Shown: positions 28,108 to 40,864 of the stretch, in pieces
Numbering within the stretch: the stretch's first letter is position 1
Layout: the number at the start of each line of letters is the position of its first letter
NCBI GenBank assembly: GCA_013399855.1
Contig: VXAY01002117.1
Span: 287,223 to 351,222 of the forward strand
DNA from: Oxyruncus cristatus
Lineage: Eukaryota > Chordata > Aves > Passeriformes > Cotingidae
Direction: 5' to 3'
Length of the DNA stretch: 64,000 nucleotides
The notes under the pieces: model-generated
Database searches by the model: none
Told to the model about the DNA's origin: nothing
Seen by the model: only the letters and a program-made list of their open reading frames with translations
Made by a program: the position numbers and the translations under genes

Positions 28108-28158
28108 NNNNNNNNNNNNNNNNNNNNNNNNNNNNNNNNNNNNNNNNNNNNNNNNNNN
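28108..28158. other. Assembly gap (51 N)
   Basis: Undetermined bases lie inside a poly-T context, and the true gap length is unknown. Sequencing through the homopolymer probably failed here. The similar sequences on both sides suggest either a real tandem repeat or an artificial duplication of the same end. Confidence 0.99.
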
Positions 28159-28178
28159 TGTTAAAATGTTAATTTATC

Positions 28179-28268
28179 TTTTTTTTTTCCCCATTTTTTT
28201 TCCTTTTTTTTTTTTTATTTTTTTTTTTTTTAAGACATTCTTGCCTGCTGATTCTTTTTTTTTTTTTC
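28179..28268. repeat. T-rich low-complexity stretch right of the gap
   Basis: Long T runs are interrupted by CCCC, CC, single A and a short unique segment (28232-28253). This gives a phenylalanine-rich spurious frame at 28166-28417. It is a pyrimidine tract with no acceptor-exon pair that reads as protein. Confidence 0.85.
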
Positions 28269-29016
28269 CATTCCCTGCTCTAGATAAGGGAAGCAACATT
28301 TTAACTCAGTGGCATGAGGAGCTTGGCTTTTTGTTCCAGCTGCGGATTGCTTTGCCCCATCTGCCTTCCTCACTGAGGCACAAAGCTGAGCCCACCCCCC
28401 ACTGCTTCTTTCTTTAACCTAACAGAGGTAGGGCACATCCCTCAGTTTGGCTTCTGCCTACTAGGAAGCACAACTTTTAGAATCTGTGTTTTGCCTTGAG
28501 TGTAGGTTCCCTGTGCAGCATTTATAATGGATGTGCTGCTGGGGAGAAAGCAGAGCTCTTTCTGCTCGTTGATCTGTCTGAAATCTGTTTATCTTCAGTG
28601 CCCCGGCCTGGATCTCGCTGTACGAATGACGGGGAGTTGGTTTGAGCATGTGGAGAGCGCAGGTGCTGGCTGCAGGAACTCTTGCAGGCTCATGGTGTAA
28701 GGCAGTAGTTCTCAGTCCCCTTTAACCACATAGACAAACTAAGCATGAAAACCAGTTTGTTTTTAAACTGAGAACGTAACAAAGTAAGGGTAGAAAATCT
28801 AAAGGTGATTAACAGAAAGTGTTCCCTGGTTTTATGAAACAAAAGGGAGAGGCAAACACACTGACCCCTGTTCTGTGCCTGATCATCTCTTCAGGACAGA
28901 TCCTTCTGGCAGCGCCAGCAAAGGCTCAGTTCAGAAGGTTTTTCGCTGCTGCACGTGAGCATTTTAGAAGGGACCCAGCTTTAATTCTCCTGGTCCTTAT
29001 TGGAATATAAATGAAG

Positions 29017-29033
29017 CTGTCAATCAGCAGCTG
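29017..29033. promoter_or_regulatory. Candidate PBX-MEIS/PREP site next to an E-box
   Basis: CTGTCAATCA is the exact reverse complement of TGATTGACAG, the established PBX-MEIS/PREP composite site. It is followed after one base by the E-box CAGCTG (29028-29033). The surrounding 28980-29130 stretch is complex unique sequence. Its use as an enhancer is inference. Confidence 0.35.
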
Positions 29034-31650
29034 CATTTGATGTTTGCGTCCTTTCATACTGGTTGAATTTTACAAGGGCAATCTGCCCTCCTGCATTGTT
29101 TGTCATCGGGGGTCTGCAGCAGATTAAATGGCTACATTTAATGAAATGGAATGGAAAAGGATGAGCAAAAGACAATGCTATTAGTGACCTCCTTTTGCCT
29201 ACTATCCTGCTCACTGGAAACCCACTCAGAGAGTACCAGTGAAGGTTCAAATTCAAGCTGTGTCTGAGAGAAGTGGGTCTATGTGTCCTGCTCCCATCCA
29301 CTGAGCTACTTGGTTATTCTGGCTGGGTGTCTCTCTCTTCCTCTCCATACCGGTGGAGGGCTTATGGAGAATTGCTCATACTCTGTCTTCCTTTCAGCCA
29401 GTGAATACCTTTGATTTATCCAGACAACTTAAAATAATACATGTTTATACAGGTGTGATTAAAAAAAGGCATTTCATCTGGTTGAATGACATGAGGTCGG
29501 GGTATTTTAAATGTATCTATGGGCAATTTTGCTTTCAACTTTATTCCAACTGAAAAATAATTCTTCTACAGTGAAGTAACTGTCAATTAAACAATAAAGC
29601 TAGAATAGTCCTGGGATATGGGGGGTCTCTATTTTACTCTGTTTCCGTTCTCCAGTTTCATAGGTGCAGCATCTTTGTCTTCACCTAGCTGTTTCCACAT
29701 TACCAACAAAGAGTTAAATTTATACAAGCAGCCTAGGAGGAGGATGTGTGTGCCAGTCAGGATTCTTAGCTAAATTGCTTTCATACTTTGTTTTTACAAT
29801 ATATTTGCTGCTTAGCCACATTTTGGCCTTTTTCCTTTTGCTAACAAAAATCATTATGTGGGATAGCTAGTAGATAGTTCCTACTTTCACGGTGACAACT
29901 CCATGCTAAAAATGTCCCTTGGCATAGGGATCGTTAACTGATGGCAATTTGTCTGCCTTTCTGAGTAGGTTTTTCTTCGGCACCAGCTATAGAATCTATG
30001 AAATAGTCTGTGGGGGGAAAAAGTGTTTATCTTGTGTTGAAACTGAGGATGCACCAAATGCTTGAGGAAAAAAAAAAGTATCAAATAATGAGCTATAGAT
30101 AATACAGCATCTTTTCAAGATCCTGGAAGGAGATGTTTAGGCAGTATTGTGCGGCAGTCAGCATGAGAAAATTGTCATTTTGTGAAATGCTACCATAGAA
30201 CGTGTTTCAAACATCACTATTTATGTACCCATTTATATAGATAGCATCAATTACATATTTTTAAATGTTGACATGATGGGTCTAAAAACTACGTGCATTA
30301 CGAACATAAAAGTTTCCTTTGCTGTGGCTTAACTTGTGGAGAACAAGTCTTATTTTTCTCACTTTGAAAGCTGTATTTGTTTGAATAAAAAAATGGAGAG
30401 TGGTATTTTGTTGGTAATAGTTATAAAGATTTATTAATATTTTACTGTGGAGCTTTTAAATAAAGGATCACACATAATGTTTTTTGAGGGGTGGAGGGGT
30501 TTCATTTTTTAAACTTTTCTGAAATCTCTTTTAACAAAGAACATAGCAACACCATACATTTGCATTTTCTGATCACTAAAAATCTCCCCTACCATAAATG
30601 TGTATGTGAAATTGAGAACCTAATTAAAGGATTAACAGCATGTACAGTAATTTACCCAAAAGGCATGTGTTAATTTGTTAAAACACTAAAGATCTTTATG
30701 CTGTCTTTTTTGATGCTATCAAAATATTTTCCATGGAACTGGTTGAACCTGGTTTCTTTATTATAAATTCTTCTGCAGAGTAAGACAACTTAATTTCATA
30801 TCTAATTGCATAAGGAATTATAAATTATCTTTTCGAAGAGACCTGTGACACTAAAACACAGAATGAACAAATAAAACTGATTTGTTCTAGTACAAATGAA
30901 GATATATGGCAGTATTTTTATTACAGACACCATTTGTTTGGGTTGAGTGTCTGCATATTTTACAATAAGATACAAAGTGCTCTTTGTGGAGCAGTCATTC
31001 CAGCAATGCATCTTAAGGTGTTTTGCAACTAATTGCCATGAAACGATGAAACCCAAATCAACAAAAACCAGCCCCACCCATCAAATAAAACCTTATGCAG
31101 AATAGGGTAAATCTGTTCCAATGGAAATATGTTTTATGTGCGTTCATAGAAGCAGCAGGGACTGCCTCTTGGATCAAACACACAACTTTTCTTTTGTTCG
31201 CAGAGGAAAGACCTGTTGATTCCCAAAGTGTGCTTTAGCTCAGGAAAAAGGTGACTTGCTGCATGTAAAATGGTAGTGTCCAGCTAGGTAAGGCTGGAGC
31301 ACACAGCGAGGGATTTCGTGTCTGGTTTCTGCTGGGGATGATGTATAGTACAGTGTACTGGGTGTGGGCATTTCCCTCAGGTAAAGGGAAATGTAGGTCC
31401 TGCTGTGACCATATAACCCAAGGGGATGCCGTGCTGCTGCAGACTTAGGGTCTCCTTCCCTCCCAGGGCCTTCTGGTGAAATCTTGAACAAATGTGCCTT
31501 CCTGCCCTGAAAGCACAACCAGTAGTCATTCTCCTTCAGAAACTACTGGGTGTTTGTCACTGCGAAGTGACACAGTAATCTGAGAATTGAATATTAACCT
31601 TATGGCAGAATTCAGTAGAAACTGGCAGTTATTAGAGATTTGTATTTTGT

Positions 31651-31666
31651 AATTCCTTAAGGAATT
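31651..31666. repeat. Perfect 16-base palindrome
   Basis: AATTCCTTAAGGAATT equals its own reverse complement. It contains inverted TTCC/GGAA (ETS/STAT-like) cores. It may be chance, although a palindrome this long is uncommon. Confidence 0.6.
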
Positions 31667-33140
31667 GTATGCAAGCAGTGAAAGTTTAAAATATTTTATA
31701 GTAAATTTACCACTTTGTACTGAACTGTGTCAATGTTGGTGCCTAGGCTGTTTGAATGTTGCTGAACATGTATTTAACCAGATTAGATTAAACCCTAATA
31801 CATTATATAGTGCAAGGAACAAATTAATATTCTATTGACCTTTGGAGGGTTGAATTAATAAATTTATCTCAAGGATTAGTTTGGGATTGTATAATAGAGA
31901 TGTTCTTTTATTTATATATCCGGAAGTACTTTTATTATGAAGTTTACTGATACAAAGCTGCTTCTGGTAAGCTGATTGTTATTTCCAGATACTAAAATAC
32001 TGATGCCAAATTATCTAAATCCCAACGTATGTATGCATTTATGAATTTTTCTAGAAGGGGACCAAAGGATAGTATGGCACTTCACAAAGGCAAGTAGGAA
32101 AGAAAAGTAATGATTTTTAGCTACAGAGCTTCCATGGTCTGGTTTGAGTGATATGAGACAAAAATTTCAGCATTTATGGTAAAATGTGGATTACCTTTTA
32201 AAAAATAATATGCCTAATAATCCAAAGTCATTTCACTAACAAGGTTAAGGAATACTTATGTTACTATAAAAACATGAGATTTTTTTTTCCCTTATCTTTC
32301 TGTAGCTCTGTATTAAAATTTCTTTTTGCAAGAACTTCTTATGCTTCACAATTGTAAGTGTGTGTCTGTGCAGGAAAGTAGGGAGAGGGAAAGCAGAAGA
32401 GAAGAGAGACAGCCAAGCGTTTCTATGCTGTTGTTAATAGCAATGGCATGACTTCGTTAGGAACAGCAATGTGATTTTTGGTGGTCTAGTAAGCACCTGC
32501 ACTATCTCCTTGAGGTACAACAAATCCCCTGTCCCACTCCTGTCCTTCTCCTTGTTGGACAAGGCTGGGATGGAGTTGCAGGTACAGCTGTAGTACTGAC
32601 GTGGCACTGTGATGCCCCACGGTCACAATGCGGATTTTGCGGAAGGAGTGGCTGTTGCAGAACAGAATTGCCATCAAACATCTTCAAGGATTCTCCTGAA
32701 TCCTTTTCTTATTTTTTTATATGTGTCTCTTGTGCATAAGCTCTTGTTTTGCATGTAAATGTAAGGGAGAGGGAGAAATCTTAGCTGCAGCTGGAAAAAA
32801 ACCCCCAGTGTCTTCATATGTAAAAAATTACAGAATTAGAAGAAGATAAATTTATGTAGCCTTTGCTCCATAATAACATGGCAAGACCTGACAAAGCCAT
32901 AAGGCTTTTTTCACAGATTTGGTTGTCTGGAAATTGTGCAATGCTGTTTAAACAGAGTGGCTTTTAACAGATCGCAATAAATTTTAAAAAGAAATTTAAA
33001 AAAAATCATGTTTTCAGCAAGGATTACATGATGGCAGTGCTAACTCCAGTGCAATTAATAGACAGTGTGTACTTTGTTTTCCTTTGAGTGCTTAGCATTT
33101 TGTTTAGATTTTATCTGGCCACGTATCCAGGAGCTGCTGC

Positions 33141-33213
33141 TAATTGAACTGCATTTGGGACTATTAAAACCATCGTATGTGCGGTATGGCAAGACGTGTG
33201 TCTAAATTTGCAT
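33141..33213. promoter_or_regulatory. Candidate homeodomain/POU element
   Basis: A TAATTG homeodomain core (33141-33146) and an exact POU octamer ATTTGCAT (33206-33213) lie about 60 bases apart. Between them is unique sequence that retains several CpGs (ATCGTA, GTGCGG, GACGTG), which is unusual for this intron. It looks like a conserved noncoding element, but I cannot align it. Confidence 0.3.
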
Positions 33214-35876
33214 TTGCAGTGACATAACCATAGTATGTGTGTCCTGCAGTGGATGGGCAGCCCCTAGTCCACGTATTTTTAGATACAAAATTTAGTCTGT
33301 CTATGACAACTTATAGCAGCATAGCATTTGTCTTTTACAAAATGGGCAGTTATTTTCCCAGAGCAGTTGCAATGTGCAGTTTGTAGCTGAACAGGAAGAA
33401 AGATGGAATGTGTTGTAATTTTGTTGTGGATCACTGGCCCATGGAGTCAGGTCTTGTGTTGTAGCAATTTCTGAATAAAGGAAGGCTGATCCTGGCTTCC
33501 CCTGTCTCATAAACCTACTGAATGCCTCTTTACATCCAGCTAGTTGTGTGATGTGGTATTTAGGAGGAAGAAGATGCTGTCTGATGCAAGGAGTAATCAG
33601 TTCAAGTCTGGAAGCAAAAAAAAATCCCTTATTTCCGTGCTTGCTGGATTAAGTCTTTTATATAACATGCTTTATAGAAAAAGGGCTATGTTTGTACAGA
33701 AGGAGGTGCCAGAACACTAATAGAAGTATAGTAGCTCATCTGACGGGTGGGACAGATTTTCTGCGTGCTCTTTGGGAAAAAAATTAACCCTGTGTGGGAG
33801 TGTAGTATCTAACATTAATTCTTGACATTTTGTTTCCCATACTTCTGGGGCTCTTGATGAGGGGAGCTTCATCTTCTCTGTAAAAACTTAATTTGTAGAG
33901 ATAAAAAAAATATTCTGAGAGGATTCCATCACAAGCTTGTTAGCATGATCCTGTCTTTGGCATGAGAACGTGGAATAGAACAGAATCCAAGCATTTTAAT
34001 TTGCTGGGAGCAAGAAGAAGCTGGTTGGTAACTTTGGGATGCAGTGCTGCTCTCTGAGGCGCATTGCTTTGCGGGCGCGTGACAGTGTGATCCTGCGTGG
34101 GTCTGTAGTTGGTTTCAAACACACCTGGGGCCTCCCCTGGCCCTTTTGTTATTTTTCAGCCTTTGGCACTGAGTGATGGGGAAATGAGAGCAGATATTGG
34201 AATTCAGTAGCAAATTTAAATTAAGCAGAAACCTCAGTGTGTTATAAACTTGTAAGGCTATATGTACACTATGGCATGTGACTGGACCGTAGTCACACTC
34301 AGCAAATCGCTGAATATTATAGGACAGTTCATATGTTTTCTAATTCTTCCCAGGAAAAAAAGAGGATGTTAGTACTGAATAATATCCTGTTAGCCTATTC
34401 CTACTGTTGGCAGCACAGCAATTTGAACTTTCAAAAATAGCGGATTAGATATTTCCCTGAAACTATATGTACTATTTAGCATCTTACTGATGTTCTGGCA
34501 GAACAATGTAGGGATAAAGAGAAACTGGGGCTGGAAGTGACTTAAGGGGGCTAAGAGAGTTTAGCAAAGGTTATGAAAAGCAGTACTTTCCATCAGATGT
34601 CCTATGAAGAGAGAGATGGGAAAGGACAAGAGATACCGAAGCGAGAACTACTCACCATGAACATGATTTTTTTCTGCCAGTAGAAGTCCAGGCTGACAAT
34701 TTTCATTTGGGACTTTGCATCCGCAGTAGGAAGAGTTATGAACAGAAATGAAAAAGCTGGTAGTACTAGGGAAATGTCCTGAATCTTAAAACTTTAACAT
34801 GGTGCATATCTCAGAGTCAAATATTCCTTGCAATGGTGGAAACTGAAGAGCAGTGTTCTGGTACAGCTGTAGTAAGGCCAAAAACGGAACTAGAAAGATT
34901 TGTCTTGGTGTGAAGGCTAAATGAGATAGAAAAGTTAAGCAGGCATCCAGTGCTGTGATGGAGGGTCCAAAATCAGCTCACACAATGCTGTTAGTGTTCG
35001 TAATTGTTAGTACTGTAGCTTCAATAAGGAATTCTTTGCAAGAAAATTAAGTCATGTTTTCATTTACAGCACTGTAAATAAAGTCAAATGCTTCTGAAGT
35101 CAGTGGAGTTTTTGATTTCCACTGATGCAATTGAGGACAGCGTTTGAAACGTGATTTTTTTCTTTTTTTTCCCAGATGTATCTCAAGCTAAATTTCAAAT
35201 TTGTTTTATATGAAGAAATAAATTATATGTTGGGAGGCAGCTTAGGAGCATAGGTAACACAGGTTCAGATAAATTTATATATGTCTGTGGTTCCTGATCC
35301 TGTACTGGAATCTTTGCAAAGAGCTTGTTTGGGGTGTTCCATCCATGTAATTTTTCAGCTCTGTCCTGATACAGAAAGCCAAACTCAATACAGGTATTCT
35401 GCAGTGAGTTATTTAGTTACAGGAGGGATAGGCCAAAGCCATTTCACTACAGAACATTTTTCCTTTTTATGAAAGCATCCTTTTGCAGGATATTTTTTTT
35501 GTTTAATGATCTTCAGAGTAATTTCATTGTTATTTATAATACATCATAAAAGCTTGGGTTTAGGTTCTTGCTTGCTTATGCAAATACCTGAGACACAGTG
35601 ACTTAGGCTGGGACAACAAAAGAGGAATTACCTGTAGGAATCCTCCTACCTCTGCGGAATCACGGAGGAAGATGACCTGCGTCCTCAGAGGATGGAAGTA
35701 TGGGAGCTCTAAGACTGAAAGTCGGGAGGCACATTTGTTTTAATATATAAAAGTTTTGACCTGTTTTCAAGCACTTTTCTTAAGGCTGGAGGAAGGAGGA
35801 GAAAGCTGCAGAGAGTAGGGAGACATGAAGACTGGGGTTAAGAGCCTTACAGTAGGCTATGGTGTTGCTTTAGTTT

Positions 35877-35888
35877 GTGTGTGTGTGT
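35877..35888. repeat. Short (GT)6 microsatellite
   Basis: Six GT dinucleotides in a row. It is too short to be strongly variable. Confidence 0.8.
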
Positions 35889-36403
35889 TTGATTGAAGGT
35901 AGAGATGGCAAATATCCACCTTTTTGGCAAGGACTGGGAAGCTGGTGTTTAACTTGACTAATACATGTGTGTATGTAGGACGGTTTTAAAAGAAGGGGAA
36001 AATATTTGTTAATTTGGACTATTTGTGGTTGAAATATCATAAACACTTGGGTGTAATAAGAGAAATACAGTAACTTTTTGTTTTCAGAGGACTTTTTAGA
36101 AATATTAATTCAAATTAAGATTCATATATTTTGCAGAGAAGCTTTCTTTGTGAGGTTTTCACATAGGGTGAAAAGCAGGGTAACCTGACTAACTGCATCC
36201 ATTCATCAAGATGGTGCCTTCTTTCCTGTGGAACTTAAAGAGTTTTGGTTTTAAAGCATGAGGTGGTTAGTACTTGTCTGTAAACTTCTAAATAGTGTAC
36301 AAATGCAAAAGATTTTTATTTGATTAACTCTTTTTTTCTTCGTTTATTAACAAGGTGCTTATGTAGGAACATTCATCAGGAGCTTTAGATATTGTAGGAG
36401 ATT

Positions 36404-36423
36404 TATGATGTCATATGATGTCA
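36404..36423. repeat. 10-base perfect tandem, TATGATGTCA x2
   Basis: TATGATGTCA is repeated twice head to tail, followed by TT. Each copy has TGATGTCA, one base away from the CRE/ATF site TGACGTCA. The 10-base period places the two copies on the same face of the helix. It could equally be a slippage event. Confidence 0.75.
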
Positions 36424-36797
36424 TTACAGCAATATGCTGCATTGTAAAACTTCAGAGCAACCACTGCTGTACCAGCCGGGTGAATAACGAAGCATTCATT
36501 CACTCCTACCAAATCCCAACATCAAATGTTCCACAGGCTCTCTTAAAACAGAAATAGTGCCTGTAGGAACATGTAGTGAGAAGTGACGTTTGTGAGGGTG
36601 TAATTGGAGTACCTCAAAAGGAGTGGTAGATATTTGAATTCCCAGAAGTTGTTGTGTTAAAACTGCACAAAAGCTAGAGATTCTCTGAGGTAAAGGCTCT
36701 TCAGATGGAAGTGGCTGAAAAAAAAATCTTGGCTAGCTCATGGGGAGCTTGTGAGAATGAGTACTAGAGGCCAAGTGCTGCTCTGTTACACCATCCT

Positions 36798-36893
36798 ACG
36801 TTTGGACTAGCGCCAAAGACGAGCGCTTTCCCCGCTGCAACTGGACTGGAGGCAGTACAGCTCGGAGGGGTATGAGCGACCAGTGACTCGACT
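36798..36893. promoter_or_regulatory. Isolated CpG cluster with AGCGC inverted repeat
   Basis: About ten CpGs occur in 96 bases, from TACGTT to CTCGAC, inside a strongly CpG-poor intron. It includes AGCGC (36809-36813) and its reverse complement GCGCT (36823-36827) across a nine-base loop. CpG persistence suggests germline hypomethylation or a recent GC-rich insertion. No exon is evident. Confidence 0.4.
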
Positions 36894-39800
36894 CTAAACC
36901 ACACATAAAATAAGTTTAGCAATCTTGGACTGTTGAACAATGATTCATTTTATAATATGACCGCAAAATGTAGCTGCATTGGTAATGATTGCTTCAAACA
37001 GCTCAAGAAACTGAATGAGCAAGGAGGAGTCAGGATTACCCTTAGCCCTACTAAGTGTCCTTGTTAAGCCAGAGGTCAAGGCTTCCCGGTATAGCTTTTG
37101 CCCTGGGCTGCACAGGCAGGCAGGGGAGAGCTCTGCCTGCAATAGACAGACAAAGGTCTCATTCTTTGGTGGTAAATGTGCCTTAACAGCCATCGCTGTA
37201 CACTAACACTTAAAACAAAATGAAAGGAAATGTTAAGCCTGCTGCATGTTACTTGTTCAGGATGTTAACAGCTGTATGGCAAATACATCTATAGTAGAGG
37301 AGGGAGAGGAAGATACAAGCAACTTTCACAGCCATCCTTTCATATCTGTAATTACATCCAGACTTAGCAGCAGTGTCATTTCATTTTGCAGAGGAGCGTG
37401 GCAGCCCTTGAAGTGAGATTTGTTGGTGTTCAATCCCACACGGTAGAAAAGGTCCATTGTGCTCTGACCTGCTTTAAAACAAACCATACTAAACCATGCA
37501 TGCATGCTCAAAGAGTCCCCCCTTTTTATAGACAACTGCCATTTGTTGCAGGGGTTGCTATGGCAAACCAGGGCAGAAAATCCTGTCTTGATGTTAAAGC
37601 GAAATACTTAAAAATTGTAAGGAGACAGATTTTGAGAATATAAATTAATTAAATGGCAGTAATTGCATTATTGCGCTATCTTGCCAGGGAAATAGCTATT
37701 CCTGTGAGTCTATTACTGTGTTAGGTCTTGGAGCAGAGTGTGATTTTTTGAATGTGCTTTAGGTTTTCAAAATCTGTTTTTGTGCTTTTCTTTAATTCTA
37801 ACTAGTGATAAATAGCAACTTAGTCTTGCAAAGGTGGTCATCATCCAGAGAGGTTGAGTTTTTAATGCTGTAATAAGACTGAATAAGCGTTTGCGTTTAA
37901 AGTTCAAGCTTTAAGTTGACAGAAATAAACAATTATAACCTCACAAATCTGCCCCCCAAGCTGGATAGCTTGCTGGATTGGGATCAGTGTCTTTGGATCT
38001 GGGCAGGAAATGTTGCAGTTCTTCCAGATCAGAGTTCTACAGCTGTCTAATGGGCCTTTTGCTCCTTGGCTGCTGGAGGTGCAAAGTGTCAGGCGGGTGG
38101 GAGACTTTTATGGTACATTTCTTCCTTTGAGAGAAAAAAGAAAAGGCCAAGGCTGTTCTATGTTGCTTGTCTTATTCAACTCCCCTGATTACTTAACAGG
38201 TCTGGCCTTACTGTAGTTGTGTCTTTCTTCAAATCTCCAACAAAAGAATGAAAATTAAGCTTCAGAAACAGAACTGATAAGCTGGATGCTGCCTAAGCAC
38301 CCTTTTAGTGCAATTAGAAAAGCTGCTTGAACTTCTTTTTGCTTTAAATGCTGAAAACAAACAGTTCTGTCTCTTTACATCTATGATAGTTATTCGTTAA
38401 AGTATCTTCTTACATTTTTAAGTGGGACTGTGCTATTGTCCTTCGATAATATTTGGGGAGAAATGAAGACTGAAATGCTCACTTCTCACATCTGAAAGAG
38501 GAAATTCTGATTTAAAAGGAGAAAGAGAACAAATCCCTCCATAGAAGAGAAATGAAAAATCCTTTTTTGTTTAATTATGTTTCCTTGGACCATGAAGAAC
38601 CTTAGTTAAGGTGACCTTGTGTGTGACGTCCTTTCTTCAGGTGTTCTCCAAGCATCTCTGGTCTTTGCTCAGTTGATCTCAGTTGGTCAATCAGCCTTTG
38701 GTTGGCTGAATGCAGGCACAGGTCGATGAGTCTGCTTTGATTATGCCGGTATTGTCGGTCTTATGAATTGACCATCTGCTGTTTGCTTTTGTGGGCACTT
38801 AAGAATCAGGCAGGAAGAACCTGGCAGTAGGCTGGGATTAGTACCTACATCAAAGTTCAGGAGCCCTTGAATCTTCTCAGTTTTGCCACTACCTCTTTGT
38901 CTTCAAAAAGTCATCTTCAACTGTGCTACAAGTACAACTTGCTTGCTGGTTAACAGAGGTAAGTACGTGCTTCTGTCAGACTTCCAGGGTTCATTTTAGT
39001 ACCCTGAGAGTGTTGCTTGGTGCATGCCCTTTGGGTTCCTGAGTAGGCAAGTAGACTGTCCAATGCATCCAAGGAATGGAATGTAACAAAGCTTCTGTGT
39101 TGTGTATTGAATTTTATGTGTTTGGAAGAGTGACGAGCAGCTTCCCAAATGGGAATTTAAAAAAGGAGAAATGTAAAAATGTTTATAAATAGCTCATGTC
39201 AGCATCCTCATCTGGAACTGGCCAAGTCTAATGCAAGATGCTTTTCATGCCACCGTGTTTGCCAGCTACCTCTTAGGCTAAGGCATTTGCAGTGATTCAA
39301 GAGTTGAACTCTGTGTTAGAAAAAGAAAGGCATTTGTGCAATATCATTAAAAGCTGATCCAATTTTCTTTTAATGTATTTAACACTTCTTACTTGAATCC
39401 ACTGATTTTCCTAGTATTTTGTGTGACATTGTTCTTTCTTGTTGCATTCATCATTATTCAGTTGAGAGGTTTTTCACTGCTTTACCCGCCTTAAAATGAT
39501 CTCATGTTCAAGGCTAAAATTGAGGAGTTTTGAAAGCCTGGTTATTCTGGTTGTCACTGGTGCAGAGATTAGGTATAGATGACTGAGTGCTTTGAAAAGG
39601 AGTTTTGTATCCACTTATCAGCTTTTCCTAATAAAAATGAAGAATTAAATAATTTTAAAAATACAAAAAAGGTTAATTGAAAACTACCATACATCGTGCA
39701 GTCATTTCTTATGGGTAAACATATGTATAAAACATTGTAGCTATCCACACAACATTCATTTTTATTAGATGAAGATGCTTTTTTATACTAACTTTGCATG

Positions 39801-40831
39801 GTAAGTGAATAGTGTCTATGATAAATTCTACATTTTTCCTCTATGGTTACAACCAAAATTAAACAGATTCCCTCTGTGAAATTATATCCCAAACTACTTT
39901 CCCCCAAGGTATTTTTAAACTTTCTGCCTAAATGATGTGCATTATTTTAATTACAGCACATAATAATTATCTGGAAGGTATTGGTTATTATGTCAGTCTG
40001 AGGTGCCACTTAAGTCCTTTTCTTCTCACAATTAACAAAATAATAATTGTTTCAAAGGCGGGCCGGGATATGAACCCCAATCAAATCCTAGCAGGCATGT
40101 CATTATCGTAGCAGGGGAAAGCAAAGGAGCAGGTTCCTCCCTGGGTGAAAGCATCGGGAAGAAACGGGTGGCTGTATTTGTTTTGGCAGGCTGAAGCTGT
40201 TGTGAGCCCGGATTCCCAGCCAAAACCAAGTGAGCTTTGAGTTGACTCGAGCCATTTCTCAAATGTTTTTGTGAACTCTCGCTTTTTTTTCTTTAATTCC
40301 CCATGTTGTTTTGATTATATTTCTCAGTGCTGGGAACATCACAGCGGATCTTCCATGTTTCGGGATTATTTGTGAAAAGATTTCTCATCAGCTAATAGAG
40401 GTTGTTTAACAAAAAATCTTCACTGGTTGGTTAAAATCTGAGCTCAGATGTGTGATCACATAAGGGAAAATTCCGTGGAGACTTGGAGTGGAACGAAACC
40501 CCCTCCTTAATACTTTTGTCTAACATATGTCACTGTATTAAAAATAATTACTTTGGTTCCTTAGAGGGGGCGAAGAAGGGTTTTTTTAAAACCTGGAATT
40601 CTATATTGAGTAGGCAAATAAACTCCCGAGATTGCTTTCATTGGAAAAGGACATTTTAAATGGTACCTTTTGCTTGAATGTTGGCCAGTTTAATTTAGAT
40701 TATTGCTTCTGACAATTAACCTCGTGTTGGGCTGCACTTGTCTCATTAGCAATGTGGCGAGTGATGAACTTGGATTCATGAGGGCTCAGCTCTCACCTGG
40801 GAAACTCTCTCGCCAGGGCTGCGCCGCTGCC

Positions 40832-40864
40832 TATTAACAAATTATTAACAATTTATTAACAAAT
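40832..40864. repeat. 11-base tandem array, TATTAACAAAT x3
   Basis: TATTAACAAAT, TATTAACAATT and TATTAACAAAT run head to tail with an exact 11-base period and only one base differing in the middle copy. On the other strand each unit reads as TTGTTAATA, similar to forkhead and HNF1/homeodomain sites. The array sits in a mixed-composition stretch (40720-40920) that contains CpG-bearing CTCTCGCC and GCGCCGC. That makes a simple AT-rich slippage origin less obvious. Confidence 0.8.
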
